From assembly GCF_900115675.1 (NCBI RefSeq), contig NZ_FOXI01000012.1, positions 1 through 64,000 on the forward strand: DNA of 64,000 bases, given 5' to 3'. The position numbers and the translations under genes were made by a program. A model generated the notes under the pieces. It was not told the origin of the DNA. It did no database searches and was given only the letters and a program-made list of their open reading frames with translations. How positions within the stretch are numbered: the first letter of the stretch is position 1; every line of letters begins with the position of its first letter. Of the stretch, positions 1-7,866 are shown piece after piece. This stretch comes from Halolamina pelagica (GTDB lineage Archaea > Halobacteriota > Halobacteria > Halobacteriales > Haloferacaceae).

Positions 1-2507
1 GTGCCGCCGTCACCCAGCAACTGGAAGTCCGAGTCCGATTGTTCGGCGAACGAGTCCGGCATTGGGTCCGAGAGATCAGTGAGTTCATCGATCCCCGACG
101 CAGGATCAGTGACACCCTCAGTGGCATTCGTGACGGTGAAGACTTTCACCGTTGCATTTTCGATCGCTTGGCCGTTCTGGTTCTCAACCGTGCCACTGAT
201 CGGACCCGTTGGTGTCAACGTTCCCGTCGACACCAGATCCGTCCAGCTACCGGTCGTGTGTTCGGTCTGGGTCTGCAGACGGACCGTGTACTCTTCCTCG
301 TCGGAGAGGTTCTCGATGTCGATGGTCGTGAAGTCGTACGGGACGGTGGTGTGGGTGGTCCATGTCGATGTGTTCGTCTCGCGGTACTGGACTTCGACCT
401 CGCCGTAGTTGGTTGTCACCGTCTCACGGTCGACGGTGATCTGGCCCTCCGCCGGCGTCGAGAGTACAGGTTGGTCGTCGGCTGGGAGCGTGGTGGTGGC
501 CGAGGTCGTGCTCTTGATCGTGCTGTCGGAGTCGGCGACGACGCGAACGTCGTACGCCTCACCGTTCAGGAGACCGGTGAGAGTCTCGCTAGTGGTTGAA
601 CCGGAAAGCGTCGAGAACGTCGACCATGTCGACGCCGACGTCGGCTTGTATTCTACCCGAGTCGTACTAACCTGGTTCGCGCTCCAGGTTAGATACGTCG
701 AGGTGGAATCGGTTGCAGAGGTTGTCAGACCGGAGAGAGAAGTGCTCCCTTCAACAGGCCCAACGTGACCGAGCGTGTGGAGCTCGTGTCGTGAACCGGA
801 GGAGTCCTTTGAGTGGGAGGTGTCGAAGGCATAGAGCGAATTGTCGTTTGACCCGACGTACACCACCCCGTTAGCGACTGTCGGCGATGACCTGACACTT
901 CCCCCAGTGGCTGCACTCCACTTCTGAGACCCCGTATCGGCGTCGATCGCGTATAACGAGTTATCCCATGATCCAACGTATACCGTCCCATTTGCCACTG
1001 TCGGAGAGGAGTCAATACGGCCCCCAGTCGCAAAGCTCCACTCCTGAGTTCCCGTACCAGCATCGAATGCATAGAGCGAATTGTCGTCAGACCCGACGTA
1101 CACCACCCCGTTAGCGACTGTCGGGGAGGATTTGATATTGTCGCCAGTCGCTGCGCTCCACTTCTCGGTTCCCGTATCGGCATCAAACGCGTGTAACGAC
1201 TGACTGTAAGACCCGACATACACCGTCCCATTTGCCACAGTCGGGGATGTCCAGTGAATATTCCCCCCCGTTGCTGTGCTCCACTTCTGAGTCCCCGTAT
1301 CGGCGTCAAACGCGTATAACGAGTTATCCCATGATCCAACGTATACCGTCCCATTTGCCACGGTCGGCGAGGATTTGATATTGTCGCCAGTGGCTGCGCT
1401 CCACTTCTGAGTCCCCGTATCGGCGTCAAACGCGTATAACGAGTTATCCCATGATCCAACGTATACCGTCCCATTTGCCACGGTCGGCGAGGATTTGATA
1501 TTGTCGCCAGTGGCTGCGCTCCACTTCTGAGTCCCCGTATCGGCGTCAAACGCGTATAACGAGTTATCGGCAGACCCGACGTACACTGTCCCGTTAGCGA
1601 CCGTCGGAGACCCAGATATACTGTCGCCAGTGGCTGCGCTCCACTTCTGAGTCCCCGTATCGGCGTCAAACGCATACAGTGAGCCGTCGTACGATCCGAG
1701 GTACACCGTCCCGTTTGCTACTGTTGGTGAGGACTGGTATATGGAACCCCCTGTTGCTGTGCTCCACTTCTGAGTCCCCGTATCGGCGTCAAACGCATAC
1801 AGTGAGCCATCGTACGATCCGACGTACACTGTCCCATTTGCTAACGTCGGCGAGGAGAGGACATTATCGCCTGTCGAGGTATTCCAAATCTTATCCCCTG
1901 CCGCCGCGGCCGCTGTCCCGGACTGTTCCTCTGTCACAGGCTGCGTCCCGAGGAATGCGATCCCGCCGACGAACGTCGACGTGACGACGAGGACGGCGAC
2001 AACCCCAGGCAGAGCCTGCCTGCCAGCAGTTCGAATCGACGTACCGGAGACAGCCTCGATCACCTGAGGCGCGACTGGATGCCCGACGGCCACGACCGTC
2101 GCAAGCACGACCGGCGACGCCGTGGCGACGATCGCCTTGAGCGCCACCGAGGGCAGGCCGACCTGGGCGAGCCGAACGGCGTTGACAGCGAGATCGGCGA
2201 CGCCCGGCGCAGCGACGAGTACCGCGCCGACGTGGGCAACACGTACGCCGCGGTAGCGGTAGGACCAAGTGCGACGGAACAGCGCGAACGCGCCGGCAGT
2301 GTAGCCGATCCCGAGCACGCCGGCACCAGCCCAGCCGACGTGGTCGGCGAGCGCAGCGGTTGCCGGGTTGGCCTCGTGGACCTGCCCCGTCCCGACGAGC
2401 GCGACGGTCAGGATGAACGCCAACGCCGTCGTCGACAGCGCCGTGAGTTCCAGCCGGCGCAGGGTGAGTTGGCGGGCGATGCGACTCAGTGTGGATGTTT
2501 CGGACAT
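1..2507 (-). CDS. Membrane-anchored PQQ-type beta-propeller surface protein (3' end beyond window)
   Basis: About 835 residues are visible, starting at the ATG at 2507. Residues about 20-190 hold four or five hydrophobic helices. Residues about 208-555 are eight 40-residue blades with the motif FDADTGTQKWS and SSPTVANGTVYVGS, typical of PQQ-like beta-propellers. They are followed by fibronectin-type-III-like stretches (about 580-740) and a carboxypeptidase-regulatory-like segment (ISGTVENQNGQ, about 770). The propeller is therefore probably displayed outside the cell. The blades are probably structural, since PQQ binding is not implied by the repeat. It lies 16 bp after the 80-aa gene and probably shares its operon. 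Several blades are identical at DNA level. The function is unknown; adhesion, vesicle or particle surface roles are guesses. Confidence 0.85.
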   Translation of the reverse strand, partial: MSETSTLSRIARQLTLRRLELTALSTTALAFILTVALVGTGQVHEANPATAALADHVGWAGAGVLGIGYTAGAFALFRRTWSYRYRGVRVAHVGAVLVAAPGVADLAVNAVRLAQVGLPSVALKAIVATASPVVLATVVAVGHPVAPQVIEAVSGTSIRTAGRQALPGVVAVLVVTSTFVGGIAFLGTQPVTEEQSGTAAAAAGDKIWNTSTGDNVLSSPTLANGTVYVGSYDGSLYAFDADTGTQKWSTATGGSIYQSSPTVANGTVYLGSYDGSLYAFDADTGTQKWSAATGDSISGSPTVANGTVYVGSADNSLYAFDADTGTQKWSAATGDNIKSSPTVANGTVYVGSWDNSLYAFDADTGTQKWSAATGDNIKSSPTVANGTVYVGSWDNSLYAFDADTGTQKWSTATGGNIHWTSPTVANGTVYVGSYSQSLHAFDADTGTEKWSAATGDNIKSSPTVANGVVYVGSDDNSLYAFDAGTGTQEWSFATGGRIDSSPTVANGTVYVGSWDNSLYAIDADTGSQKWSAATGGSVRSSPTVANGVVYVGSNDNSLYAFDTSHSKDSSGSRHELHTLGHVGPVEGSTSLSGLTTSATDSTSTYLTWSANQVSTTRVEYKPTSASTWSTFSTLSGSTTSETLTGLLNGEAYDVRVVADSDSTIKSTTSATTTLPADDQPVLSTPAEGQITVDRETVTTNYGEVEVQYRETNTSTWTTHTTVPYDFTTIDIENLSDEEEYTVRLQTQTEHTTGSWTDLVSTGTLTPTGPISGTVENQNGQAIENATVKVFTVTNATEGVTDPASGIDELTDLSDPMPDSFAEQSDSDFQLLGDGG
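850..1890 (-). repeat. Eight 120-bp tandem repeats coding propeller blades
   Basis: The phrase coding DADTGTQKW recurs every 120 bp, near 937, 1057, 1177, 1297, 1417, 1537, 1657 and 1777. Between about 1278 and 1568 the sequence is perfectly repetitive with a 120-bp period, while outer units have diverged. This indicates recent unequal crossing-over or gene conversion inside the coding region. Confidence 0.9.
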
Positions 2508-2523
2508 GGATGGTGAACCTCGA

Positions 2524-2766
2524 TTACGACGCGGCGAGCAGCACGGCGAGTGGCGAGAAAAACACGACGCCGATCACGCCGCCAACTGGTGCGACGACGG
2601 CCAGCGGCAGGATGGTCAGCGACGCCTCGGCGCCGAACGAGAGCCCCTCGAACAGCGCGATCACGCCGCCGAGTGTCCCGAACGCAAACGAGGCGACGAC
2701 GAGGGTAAACGCCAGTGTGGCGCCGGTCGAACGGCGGTTGTGGCGTGGCGGGGTTGCGGTGGACAT
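2524..2766 (-). CDS. Small two-helix membrane protein
   Basis: This 80-residue protein has a basic N-terminus (PPRHNRR) and two hydrophobic segments at about 16-38 and 45-75, consistent with a helical hairpin in the membrane. Its ATG overlaps the TGA of the upstream 252-aa gene by one base (TGATG), so translation is probably coupled. It precedes the propeller gene by 16 bp. A small partner subunit of the membrane-anchored propeller is plausible from position alone. No family was recognised. Confidence 0.65.
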   Translation of the reverse strand: MSTATPPRHNRRSTGATLAFTLVVASFAFGTLGGVIALFEGLSFGAEASLTILPLAVVAPVGGVIGVVFFSPLAVLLAAS

Positions 2767-3524
2767 CAGCGATACCCCGCGGCAGCGGCCTTCATCGCTG
2801 AGACTGCCTCGGACATTTGGCCGCCGTCCTCGAGCCGGGAGATCATCTGCATGATCTCGCGCTTCTCCTCGCTGCGGACGAACGCGATGACGATCGTGAG
2901 GATATCCACGTCGGAGTGATCGCCCGCACGCTTCAGCTCGAACAGCTTCTCGCGAGCGTCCTGCTTGATTTCCTCCGAGACGTTGTCCTTGCGCCCATCC
3001 AGCCACTCGTCGAGCACCTCGGCGAGCTCCTCCTTCGATCGCGGCTTCACGATCACGCCCGTCGAGTACCCGCCGGAGATGTAGCCGATCTCCTCGTTGA
3101 CGCGCTTGCGGTGGCGTTGATCGCGAACGGTCTCCGTCGGCGGCCGGATCGTCGGCTCGCTGAGTTCGACTTCGCAATTCCGGTGGTGGTGTGCGTCGGG
3201 ATCGTGCTCGAGGCACTCCTCCTCGAAGAGCCACGCGCAGAGTTGCTGGAGTCGGCCACCGGGGAGCGCCGGCGTCTCGAACAGCGTCGTCGAGCACAAC
3301 ACCGTCGCCGTCTCGAGCAGGATCCCCTTCGCGATGATGCGGTCCTGATCGTTCGGATCTGGGTGCCACGTCCCGGCCGGGCCGGGATTGTCGTCGGCGC
3401 CGTCGCCGACGCCGTACTCGCCGGCGTCCTGGCCGCGATCGTCGTCGTCATAGTCGGTCATCTCACCCCAGTAGTTGTTTCGGGGGTAGCCGTCGCTATC
3501 TGTGTCGTCGCGTGTGCTGGGCAT
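2766..3524 (-). CDS. Unknown 252-aa acidic element protein, first gene of surface operon
   Basis: The start chosen is the ATG at 3524 (MPSTRDD), since residues before it look non-coding. The first 60 residues are very acidic and probably disordered. A middle region has Cys and His residues (CEVELS, HDPDAHHH, CAWLFEEEC), and the C-terminal 110 residues are charged helices (EELAEVLDEWLDGRK, REIMQMISRLEDGG). There is no signal peptide or membrane segment, so it is probably cytoplasmic. It leads the operon with the 80-aa membrane protein and the propeller protein. I do not recognise the family. Confidence 0.7.
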   Translation of the reverse strand: MPSTRDDTDSDGYPRNNYWGEMTDYDDDDRGQDAGEYGVGDGADDNPGPAGTWHPDPNDQDRIIAKGILLETATVLCSTTLFETPALPGGRLQQLCAWLFEEECLEHDPDAHHHRNCEVELSEPTIRPPTETVRDQRHRKRVNEEIGYISGGYSTGVIVKPRSKEELAEVLDEWLDGRKDNVSEEIKQDAREKLFELKRAGDHSDVDILTIVIAFVRSEEKREIMQMISRLEDGGQMSEAVSAMKAAAAGYR

Positions 3525-4027
3525 TGTGGATCTGGAGAAGCAGCTATTCATTCGGTCGTCGCATGGCCTTGCGACCTGGGCTCGCCCGTTTCCCGTCGAC
3601 CCTGGCCGGCGGCTTTTCTCCGCTGGCAGTGGTCTTCGGGTTACATCACCGCGGTGGTGTCCGGACTGCGACGCCTTCTCGAGCGGATACAGGGGGGCCG
3701 AGTTTAAAAACGCAATTCAGGCGGTGTCAAAAATCACCCGTGTGTCTGTGGCACTTCGCAATCATCGACGACGATGGAGTTTTAGCCACAGCAGTGCGAT
3801 GATCCGGTGGCTCCAGTACTGGGGCCTTTCCTACGACTCGGTGCAGGGGTCGGCGGTGATCCCTGCCGCCGACTCTCAAAAGATGTCGATAATCTAATTG
3901 TTTTCGCATGTGATAATTAGGACCTACTCCTTTTACCCCCTCACTGAATTTCTATGGGTAGATGCGACCAGGCAGGCACGCTCTCGTGTGGTAATGTGTG
4001 CCTTCCGCCGGGTCGTAGGAAAACACA
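3525..4027. other. 503-bp intergenic region between divergent surface-protein operons
   Basis: No convincing gene is seen. The region is relatively AT-rich for the window. It has a TTTAAA element near 3703 and an inverted repeat CTAATT...AATTAG at 3894-3920 beside two GATAAT copies. A candidate TATA-like CCTTTTACC near 3930 could drive the pilins, which would give a leader of roughly 70 nt. Confidence 0.4.
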
Positions 4028-4441
4028 ATGAAAGCGAAACTCAAAGCAGTACTCGACGACGATCGTGGCGTGTCACCTGTAATCGGAGTGATACTAATGG
4101 TTGCGATCACGGTGATTCTGGCCGCTGTGATCGGTACTTTCGTTTTAGGCCTTGGCGACAGTCTCGAGCAGGCGCCGCAGGCGCAGCTGGAGGCCGAGTA
4201 CGATAGTACAGACAGTGAAATCGACCTCGTCCACAACGGCGGCGACACCCTGGACGGGGGCGACATTACCGTCAAATGGAGCGGTACTGCTGCAGGTGGG
4301 AGTGCTAACCAGTTTTCAGGAGAATTGAGTGTCGGGGGCACCCAAGCGGTTGTTACGGGATTCAGTAGCGAACCCACTAGTGGCACTCTGACTATCGTTC
4401 ACGATCCGTCGGAATCGATCCTCTTCGAGAAGGAGTACTAA
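4028..4441 (+). CDS. Archaeal type IV pilin-like protein 1
   Basis: This 137-residue protein has a class III (PibD-type) signal: charged LDDDRG, then [20 protein letters not shown], with expected processing after the Gly. The hydrophobic segment forms the pilus core helix, and the remaining 90 residues are a beta-rich acidic head. It matches the archaeal pilin N-terminal (PF07790-like) family. The second pilin starts 5 bp downstream with an almost identical N-terminus, so they are tandem duplicates in one transcript. Surface attachment or particle function is inferred. The assembly ATPase and platform are not here and would come from the host. Confidence 0.85.
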
Positions 4442-4446
4442 CAACC

Positions 4447-4872
4447 ATGAAATCGAAACTCAAAGCGTTACTCGACGACGATAGTGGTGTCAGTCCTGTG
4501 ATCGGCGTGATCCTCATGGTCGCAATCACGGTGATTCTGGCCGCTGTGATAGGGACCTTCGTTTTAGGCCTTGGCGACAGCCTCAATCAGGCGCCGCAGG
4601 CGCAGCTAGAGATTGCCAGCTCGGCCGGGAACTCGGATCTCGAGATCTCGCACAACGGTGGCGACAGCATCGTCGCTGGCGACCTCAGGATCACGGTGGA
4701 CGGTGGGTCAGCTCAAACTCTGGACAACGCAGGTGCAGGATACGCTGCGGAGGATGAATTCTCCGTCGGCGAGACGGCCCAAACCAGCATTGGGGTGTCC
4801 GGTGGAGACCGTATCCGGCTCATCCACGTCCCGTCCGAATCCGTGCTGTTGGACGCGACTGTCGGGTCGTAG
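4447..4872 (+). CDS. Archaeal type IV pilin-like protein 2
   Basis: This 141-residue protein has the same class III signal and core helix as its upstream neighbour ([20 protein letters not shown]). The first 50 codons are nearly identical to the upstream gene, including long identical DNA runs, but the head domain has diverged. It retains only scattered motifs such as SHNGGDS and VPSESVLL against VHNGGDT and DPSESILF. The pattern suggests duplication followed by selection for head diversity, or conversion that keeps the N-termini alike. Confidence 0.85.
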   Translation: MKSKLKALLDDDSGVSPVIGVILMVAITVILAAVIGTFVLGLGDSLNQAPQAQLEIASSAGNSDLEISHNGGDSIVAGDLRITVDGGSAQTLDNAGAGYAAEDEFSVGETAQTSIGVSGGDRIRLIHVPSESVLLDATVGS

Positions 4873-4909
4873 CCAGCCTGATTAACCCACCGTTAATTTC
4901 TTTGTACGA

Positions 4910-5764
4910 ATGCCGATAACCGACGAGTACGGCGACGGGCTCGCACGCGTCGACGCCGATGTCGTCGCTGATCCGAGTGACTACGACACCTTCGTCGCCG
5001 TCTTCGCTCGCACGTACTCGCACTCGGAGAATCCCGCCGCACTCGTCGATCTGTACAACGACTTTCAGAAAGCCCGGGCGAAGCGCCCAAACGCGGGGAG
5101 TAGTAGCCTCGCGAACAAGCTCGGTGTCCCACGGTCGAACATCCGGCGCTGGACCGACGATGGCGCGGTTCCCTACGTCGTCCAAGGGCTGCAGACTGCC
5201 GAAACGCGCGGGTGGATACCGATGTCGTTCGACAGCGTCGAGTTTCGCGCGATGAACCGGCTCATCGCGTGGGTGCTGTCTTCGGGGTCGATCCACGGCG
5301 AGCGATGGGGCGTCCAGTTCGTCGTCGACGACGATCGGGCACGCGACCGAGTGGAGGCAGCGCTGACGATGCTCGATCTCGAAGCTCGAGAGTACGACGA
5401 GGCGGGGACCAACATCAACGGGACACTCCTCGGTGTCAGCGCAGATGGATCGGTACTGGGTCGCGTCCTCTACAGCCTCGGCGCGCCGAAGGGCGACGAC
5501 AAGCAGCGCCCCGACGTGCAACTGCCGCCATATCTCGATCGAGCGCCCGAGGGCATCAAGCGGGCGTGGCTCACGGAGTACCTGCAGAATCGCCGGCGCG
5601 AGCAGGATGGTGACCCGTGGATCTCCTTCGGCGAAGATCGGCCCGCTGTCTATCAGCGCCAGTTCGTCGAGCTCGTGGAGGACGTGACGGCCGCGTCGGC
5701 GTCAGCCTCCGAGACGGATATCTACGTGAGCGCGGCGGCGGTGCGGGAGCTGGGTCTAGCTTAG
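4910..5764 (+). CDS. HTH protein with degenerate LAGLIDADG-like domain
   Basis: This 284-residue protein has a likely helix-turn-helix at residues 65-82 (SLANKLGVPRSNIRRW). Residues 115-230 follow the layout of a LAGLIDADG homing-endonuclease fold: a first helix LIAWVLSSGSI, an alternating beta/alpha segment, the linker LGAPKGDDK, then a second helix KRAWLTEYLQNRR. The acidic catalytic residues expected at the end of each motif helix are missing (SSGS and QNRR), so it is probably a DNA-binding protein rather than a nuclease, as in bacterial WhiA. It converges on orc1 35 bp away. The fold assignment is my reading of the pattern, not a search. Confidence 0.6.
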   Translation: MPITDEYGDGLARVDADVVADPSDYDTFVAVFARTYSHSENPAALVDLYNDFQKARAKRPNAGSSSLANKLGVPRSNIRRWTDDGAVPYVVQGLQTAETRGWIPMSFDSVEFRAMNRLIAWVLSSGSIHGERWGVQFVVDDDRARDRVEAALTMLDLEAREYDEAGTNINGTLLGVSADGSVLGRVLYSLGAPKGDDKQRPDVQLPPYLDRAPEGIKRAWLTEYLQNRRREQDGDPWISFGEDRPAVYQRQFVELVEDVTAASASASETDIYVSAAAVRELGLA

Positions 5765-5799
5765 ACTGTTTCGCTAAGCCAGTTGCTTAGATTACCGCG

Positions 5800-6807
5800 C
5801 TAAGCAACCCGCGCTTCCCGCCGCGGCGCCGCCAGCGTCTCGTCGACGACAACCCAGCCAGCCTCAACGCACTCGATCAAGTCGTACTCGTCCAGCTTCT
5901 TTCGGTAGTTCACCACCGACTGACGTGTGCTCTCGCCGCCGAGATTCTGGTAGTGCTCGTAGATCCGTTGCGGACGTAGGGGCCCGTGCTCCCGGATCGC
6001 TCGGTAGACGAGATGGTGATCGCGGCCGAGACTCTCCAACTGCTGTTTCCGGATGCGATCGTGCGCGCGCTCGAAACAGTCGTCGACATCCGCCGGCTGG
6101 ACAGTCGTGTGCCCGCGCTCGATGCCCAGATCCACGGCGCTCCGGAGTGCTTGCACGCCAAATCGGGCCGACCCGCCGGCCTCGGCGACGATCCGCTCCA
6201 GTTGGCTATCGTCGATGACGCCGCGCTGGAGGGCGACCGTCCGGCGAGCGTCGAGGATGTCGAACAGCGCGGTCGTGTCGTAGGGGTCGAACTCGACGAT
6301 CTCCGCAAAGCGCAGTCGGTCGGCGTGATCCGGCACCTGCCCCAGTGCGTTCGATCGCTTGTGGCCGATCAGGATCAGCGAGAGCCACTCGGCGCGGGCG
6401 AGGTCCGCCAGCAGCTCGGGCTCGTCGAGGCCGGCGATCTCGTCGAGGATCACGACGAACGGTTGCTCGCGGGATGCGATCCAGTCCGCGAGTTCGCCCG
6501 TACTCGCGCTCGGCTGCGCGATCGGGGCGGGGTGGGCGTCAGCGATATCTCGGAGTGCTTGCCAGCGCGTCTTCGACGTGCAGGGCACGTATTCGTAGTC
6601 GACGCCCCACTGCTGGGCTTCGTCGAGCAGAAACTTCGCCGTCGACGTTTTGCCCACGCCGCTGGGCCCGATCTCCCACACCGAGCCGGCCGGCTCGCCC
6701 TCGGTCGCCGGTTCGAGCACGTCGCTGATCCGCTGGAGTTCCGGCTCCCGGCCCGGCATGGCGTTCGGGAGATAGTTCTCTTTCAGCTTGTCCGGTTCCA
6801 CGTACAT
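5800..6807 (-). CDS. orc1: Orc1/Cdc6-type replication initiator of the element
   Basis: This 335-residue AAA+ protein has Walker A GPSGVGKT at 47-54 and Walker B FVVILDE at 117-123. A lid region and a C-terminal winged helix (ERIYEHYQNLGGESTRQSVVNYRKKLDEYDLI-like stretch, here after LRPQ) follow. It is shorter than chromosomal haloarchaeal Orc1 proteins (about 400 or more residues), as is common for plasmid or virus versions. The start is the ATG at 6807, since a TATA-like CTTTATGTA at 6832-6840 sits about 27 bp upstream and implies a leaderless mRNA. The origin-like inverted repeats are immediately upstream, so it probably initiates replication of the excised element. Confidence 0.85.
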   Translation of the reverse strand: MYVEPDKLKENYLPNAMPGREPELQRISDVLEPATEGEPAGSVWEIGPSGVGKTSTAKFLLDEAQQWGVDYEYVPCTSKTRWQALRDIADAHPAPIAQPSASTGELADWIASREQPFVVILDEIAGLDEPELLADLARAEWLSLILIGHKRSNALGQVPDHADRLRFAEIVEFDPYDTTALFDILDARRTVALQRGVIDDSQLERIVAEAGGSARFGVQALRSAVDLGIERGHTTVQPADVDDCFERAHDRIRKQQLESLGRDHHLVYRAIREHGPLRPQRIYEHYQNLGGESTRQSVVNYRKKLDEYDLIECVEAGWVVVDETLAAPRREARVA

Positions 6808-6830
6808 GGTTGTGTGGTGAAACGTGGGTC

Positions 6831-6840
6831 CTACATAAAG
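6831..6840 (-). promoter_or_regulatory. TATA box of orc1
   Basis: On the minus strand the sequence is CTTTATGTAG, about 27 bp before the orc1 ATG at 6807, the spacing of a leaderless haloarchaeal promoter. Confidence 0.55.
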
Positions 6841-6849
6841 GGCTGCAGA

Positions 6850-6907
6850 GGGGGTTTGCAAAACTCCGTGTTAAATCCCTGGGGAGAGGGTTTTCGAAAA
6901 CCCCCCC
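6850..6907. other. Candidate replication origin: inverted pair of ORB-like motifs
   Basis: Two related motifs face opposite ways in the orc1 upstream region. On the plus strand, 6890-6907 reads GTTTTCGAAAACCCCCCC. On the minus strand, 6864-6850 reads GTTTTGCAAACCCCC. Each has a short dyad core followed by an outward-facing run of C (G-string), as in archaeal origin recognition boxes. The 25 bp between them contains TTAAAT, a possible unwinding element. The location next to orc1, between two divergent promoters, fits an origin. No binding data can be inferred from sequence alone. Confidence 0.5.
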
Positions 6908-6913
6908 TTCGGC

Positions 6914-6920
6914 CTTATAC
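6914..6920 (+). promoter_or_regulatory. TATA box of the 76-aa gene
   Basis: CTTATAC lies about 28 bp before the ATG at 6946, so the transcript is probably leaderless. With the orc1 promoter it brackets the origin-like motifs. Confidence 0.5.
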
Positions 6921-6945
6921 GGAGGTTGAGGCCGTCGGGTGAGAT

Positions 6946-7176
6946 ATGGCGACGAGCCAGGACGACTGGGAGGTCGAGCGCATCGGCCCACCGGGCGATA
7001 AAGTGGAAATGGAACTGGGCAGCGACGGCGACACCGATCTCGTCCGGCTGCATCGTGGCGGTGAAACAGTGACGTTCCGCGTCGAAAACGAAATCGCCGA
7101 GCCGGTCGGTGACGTACCGGAGTGGGCCGAGGCTATCGCCCACCGTCTCGGCGTCGATCGGGTCAAGCAGCGATGA
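6946..7176 (+). CDS. Small acidic unknown protein next to orc1
   Basis: This 76-residue protein (MATSQDDWEVERIGPP) is beta-rich and acidic with no membrane segment. It is transcribed divergently from orc1 across the candidate origin, which hints at a replication or copy-number role, but this is positional only. Its 3' end overlaps the convergent 84-aa gene by 14 bp. No family is recognised. Confidence 0.65.
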   Translation: MATSQDDWEVERIGPPGDKVEMELGSDGDTDLVRLHRGGETVTFRVENEIAEPVGDVPEWAEAIAHRLGVDRVKQR

Positions 7177-7417
7177 CCGCCTGCGTCACGTCCGGCGCCC
7201 GCAGTGTCGTCGAGATCACGCCGCAGTCCTGGTCGGCCAGGATCTGCACCGCCGCGGCCGGCAGTCGGTCGCCGGTGATCGTCGCCTCGATCGTCCACTC
7301 CGCGCGCGGGCCCTCGTTGGGGTCGAGCACGGCAGCGCCGAGCACGTCGTCGATCGCCTCGAGCCCGCGTTGCACCACCTGCGCGCGCTCGCGGGTCGTG
7401 CGTGGACAGCGGCTCAT
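7163..7417 (-). CDS. Small unknown protein, last gene of a three-gene leftward operon
   Basis: This 84-residue protein reads ERAQVVQRGLEAIDDVLGAAVLDPNEGPRAEW and then an alternating beta pattern ending ILADQDCGVISTTLRA. It looks like a small soluble alpha/beta domain. Its ATG overlaps the stop of the 43-aa gene upstream (ATGA at 7417-7414), showing translational coupling. The function is unknown. Confidence 0.65.
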   Translation of the reverse strand: MSRCPRTTRERAQVVQRGLEAIDDVLGAAVLDPNEGPRAEWTIEATITGDRLPAAAVQILADQDCGVISTTLRAPDVTQAVIAA

Positions 7418-7545
7418 TCGTCCACCGGCTCGTAGTCGCCGTCGACGCGCTCGACGAGCTCGTGATCCTCGCCGTCGAACGCCAGCGCGACGCGGTCGTA
7501 GTTGGTTTGGCGCTGTTCGTAGGTCAGCACCTGCTCGCGGGCCAT
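7414..7545 (-). CDS. 43-aa unknown protein
   Basis: The reading frame (MAREQVLTYEQRQTNYDRV, ending in EPVDE) is only 43 residues. Both ends overlap neighbours: its ATG shares one base with the upstream TGA (TGATG at 7545), and its TGA overlaps the next ATG (ATGA at 7414-7417). That arrangement is strong evidence that it is a real coupled gene despite its size. The product is acidic, hydrophilic and of unknown role. Confidence 0.6.
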   Translation of the reverse strand: MAREQVLTYEQRQTNYDRVALAFDGEDHELVERVDGDYEPVDE

Positions 7546-7865
7546 CAGCGGTCCTCCGCGTGCTCGCGGATGAACGCGAGCGCAGCGTCGCGGGCGTCTT
7601 GTTCAGTGCCGCCGGCGTGGATCTCGCTCGACGAGCTCGGCAGCGGCTCGGCGTGGAAGATCACTCGGACCGTGCCCGTGGCGTCGACGCGCTCGCCGCG
7701 GTTGAACGCGGCAGCGCTGCGGGTCGGCAGCTCGGTCCGGACGCGGAGCACGGCGCCGTCATCACGCTCGAAGCGCGCGAGCTCGGTGGTGTCAGTCTCG
7801 ATCCAGTTGGCAGGCAGTTCAACTCGGTCGGTGCCGTTTTCACGGCTGGAGTGCGTAGTCGACAT
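7545..7865 (-). CDS. 106-aa unknown protein, first gene of leftward operon
   Basis: The start is the ATG at 7865 (MSTTHSSREN), as earlier codons lie within inverted repeats and look non-coding. The 106 residues include a beta-rich middle (RVRTELPTRSAAAFNRGE, VRVIFHAEPLPSSS) and an Ala-rich C-terminal helix (EQDARDAALAFIREHAEDR). It shares one base with the 43-aa gene downstream. No family is recognised. Confidence 0.6.
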   Translation of the reverse strand: MSTTHSSRENGTDRVELPANWIETDTTELARFERDDGAVLRVRTELPTRSAAAFNRGERVDATGTVRVIFHAEPLPSSSSEIHAGGTEQDARDAALAFIREHAEDR

Positions 7866-7866
7866 C

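Noticed and set aside
725..1675. Long repetitive reading frame rich in Arg/Leu inside the propeller gene, same strand
   Set aside because: It is an out-of-frame reading of the 120-bp repeats; the true frame codes regular FDADTGTQKW blades from an ATG at 2507.
850..1890. CRISPR-like array because of regular spacing
   Set aside because: The 120-bp units are continuous coding repeats without variable spacers.
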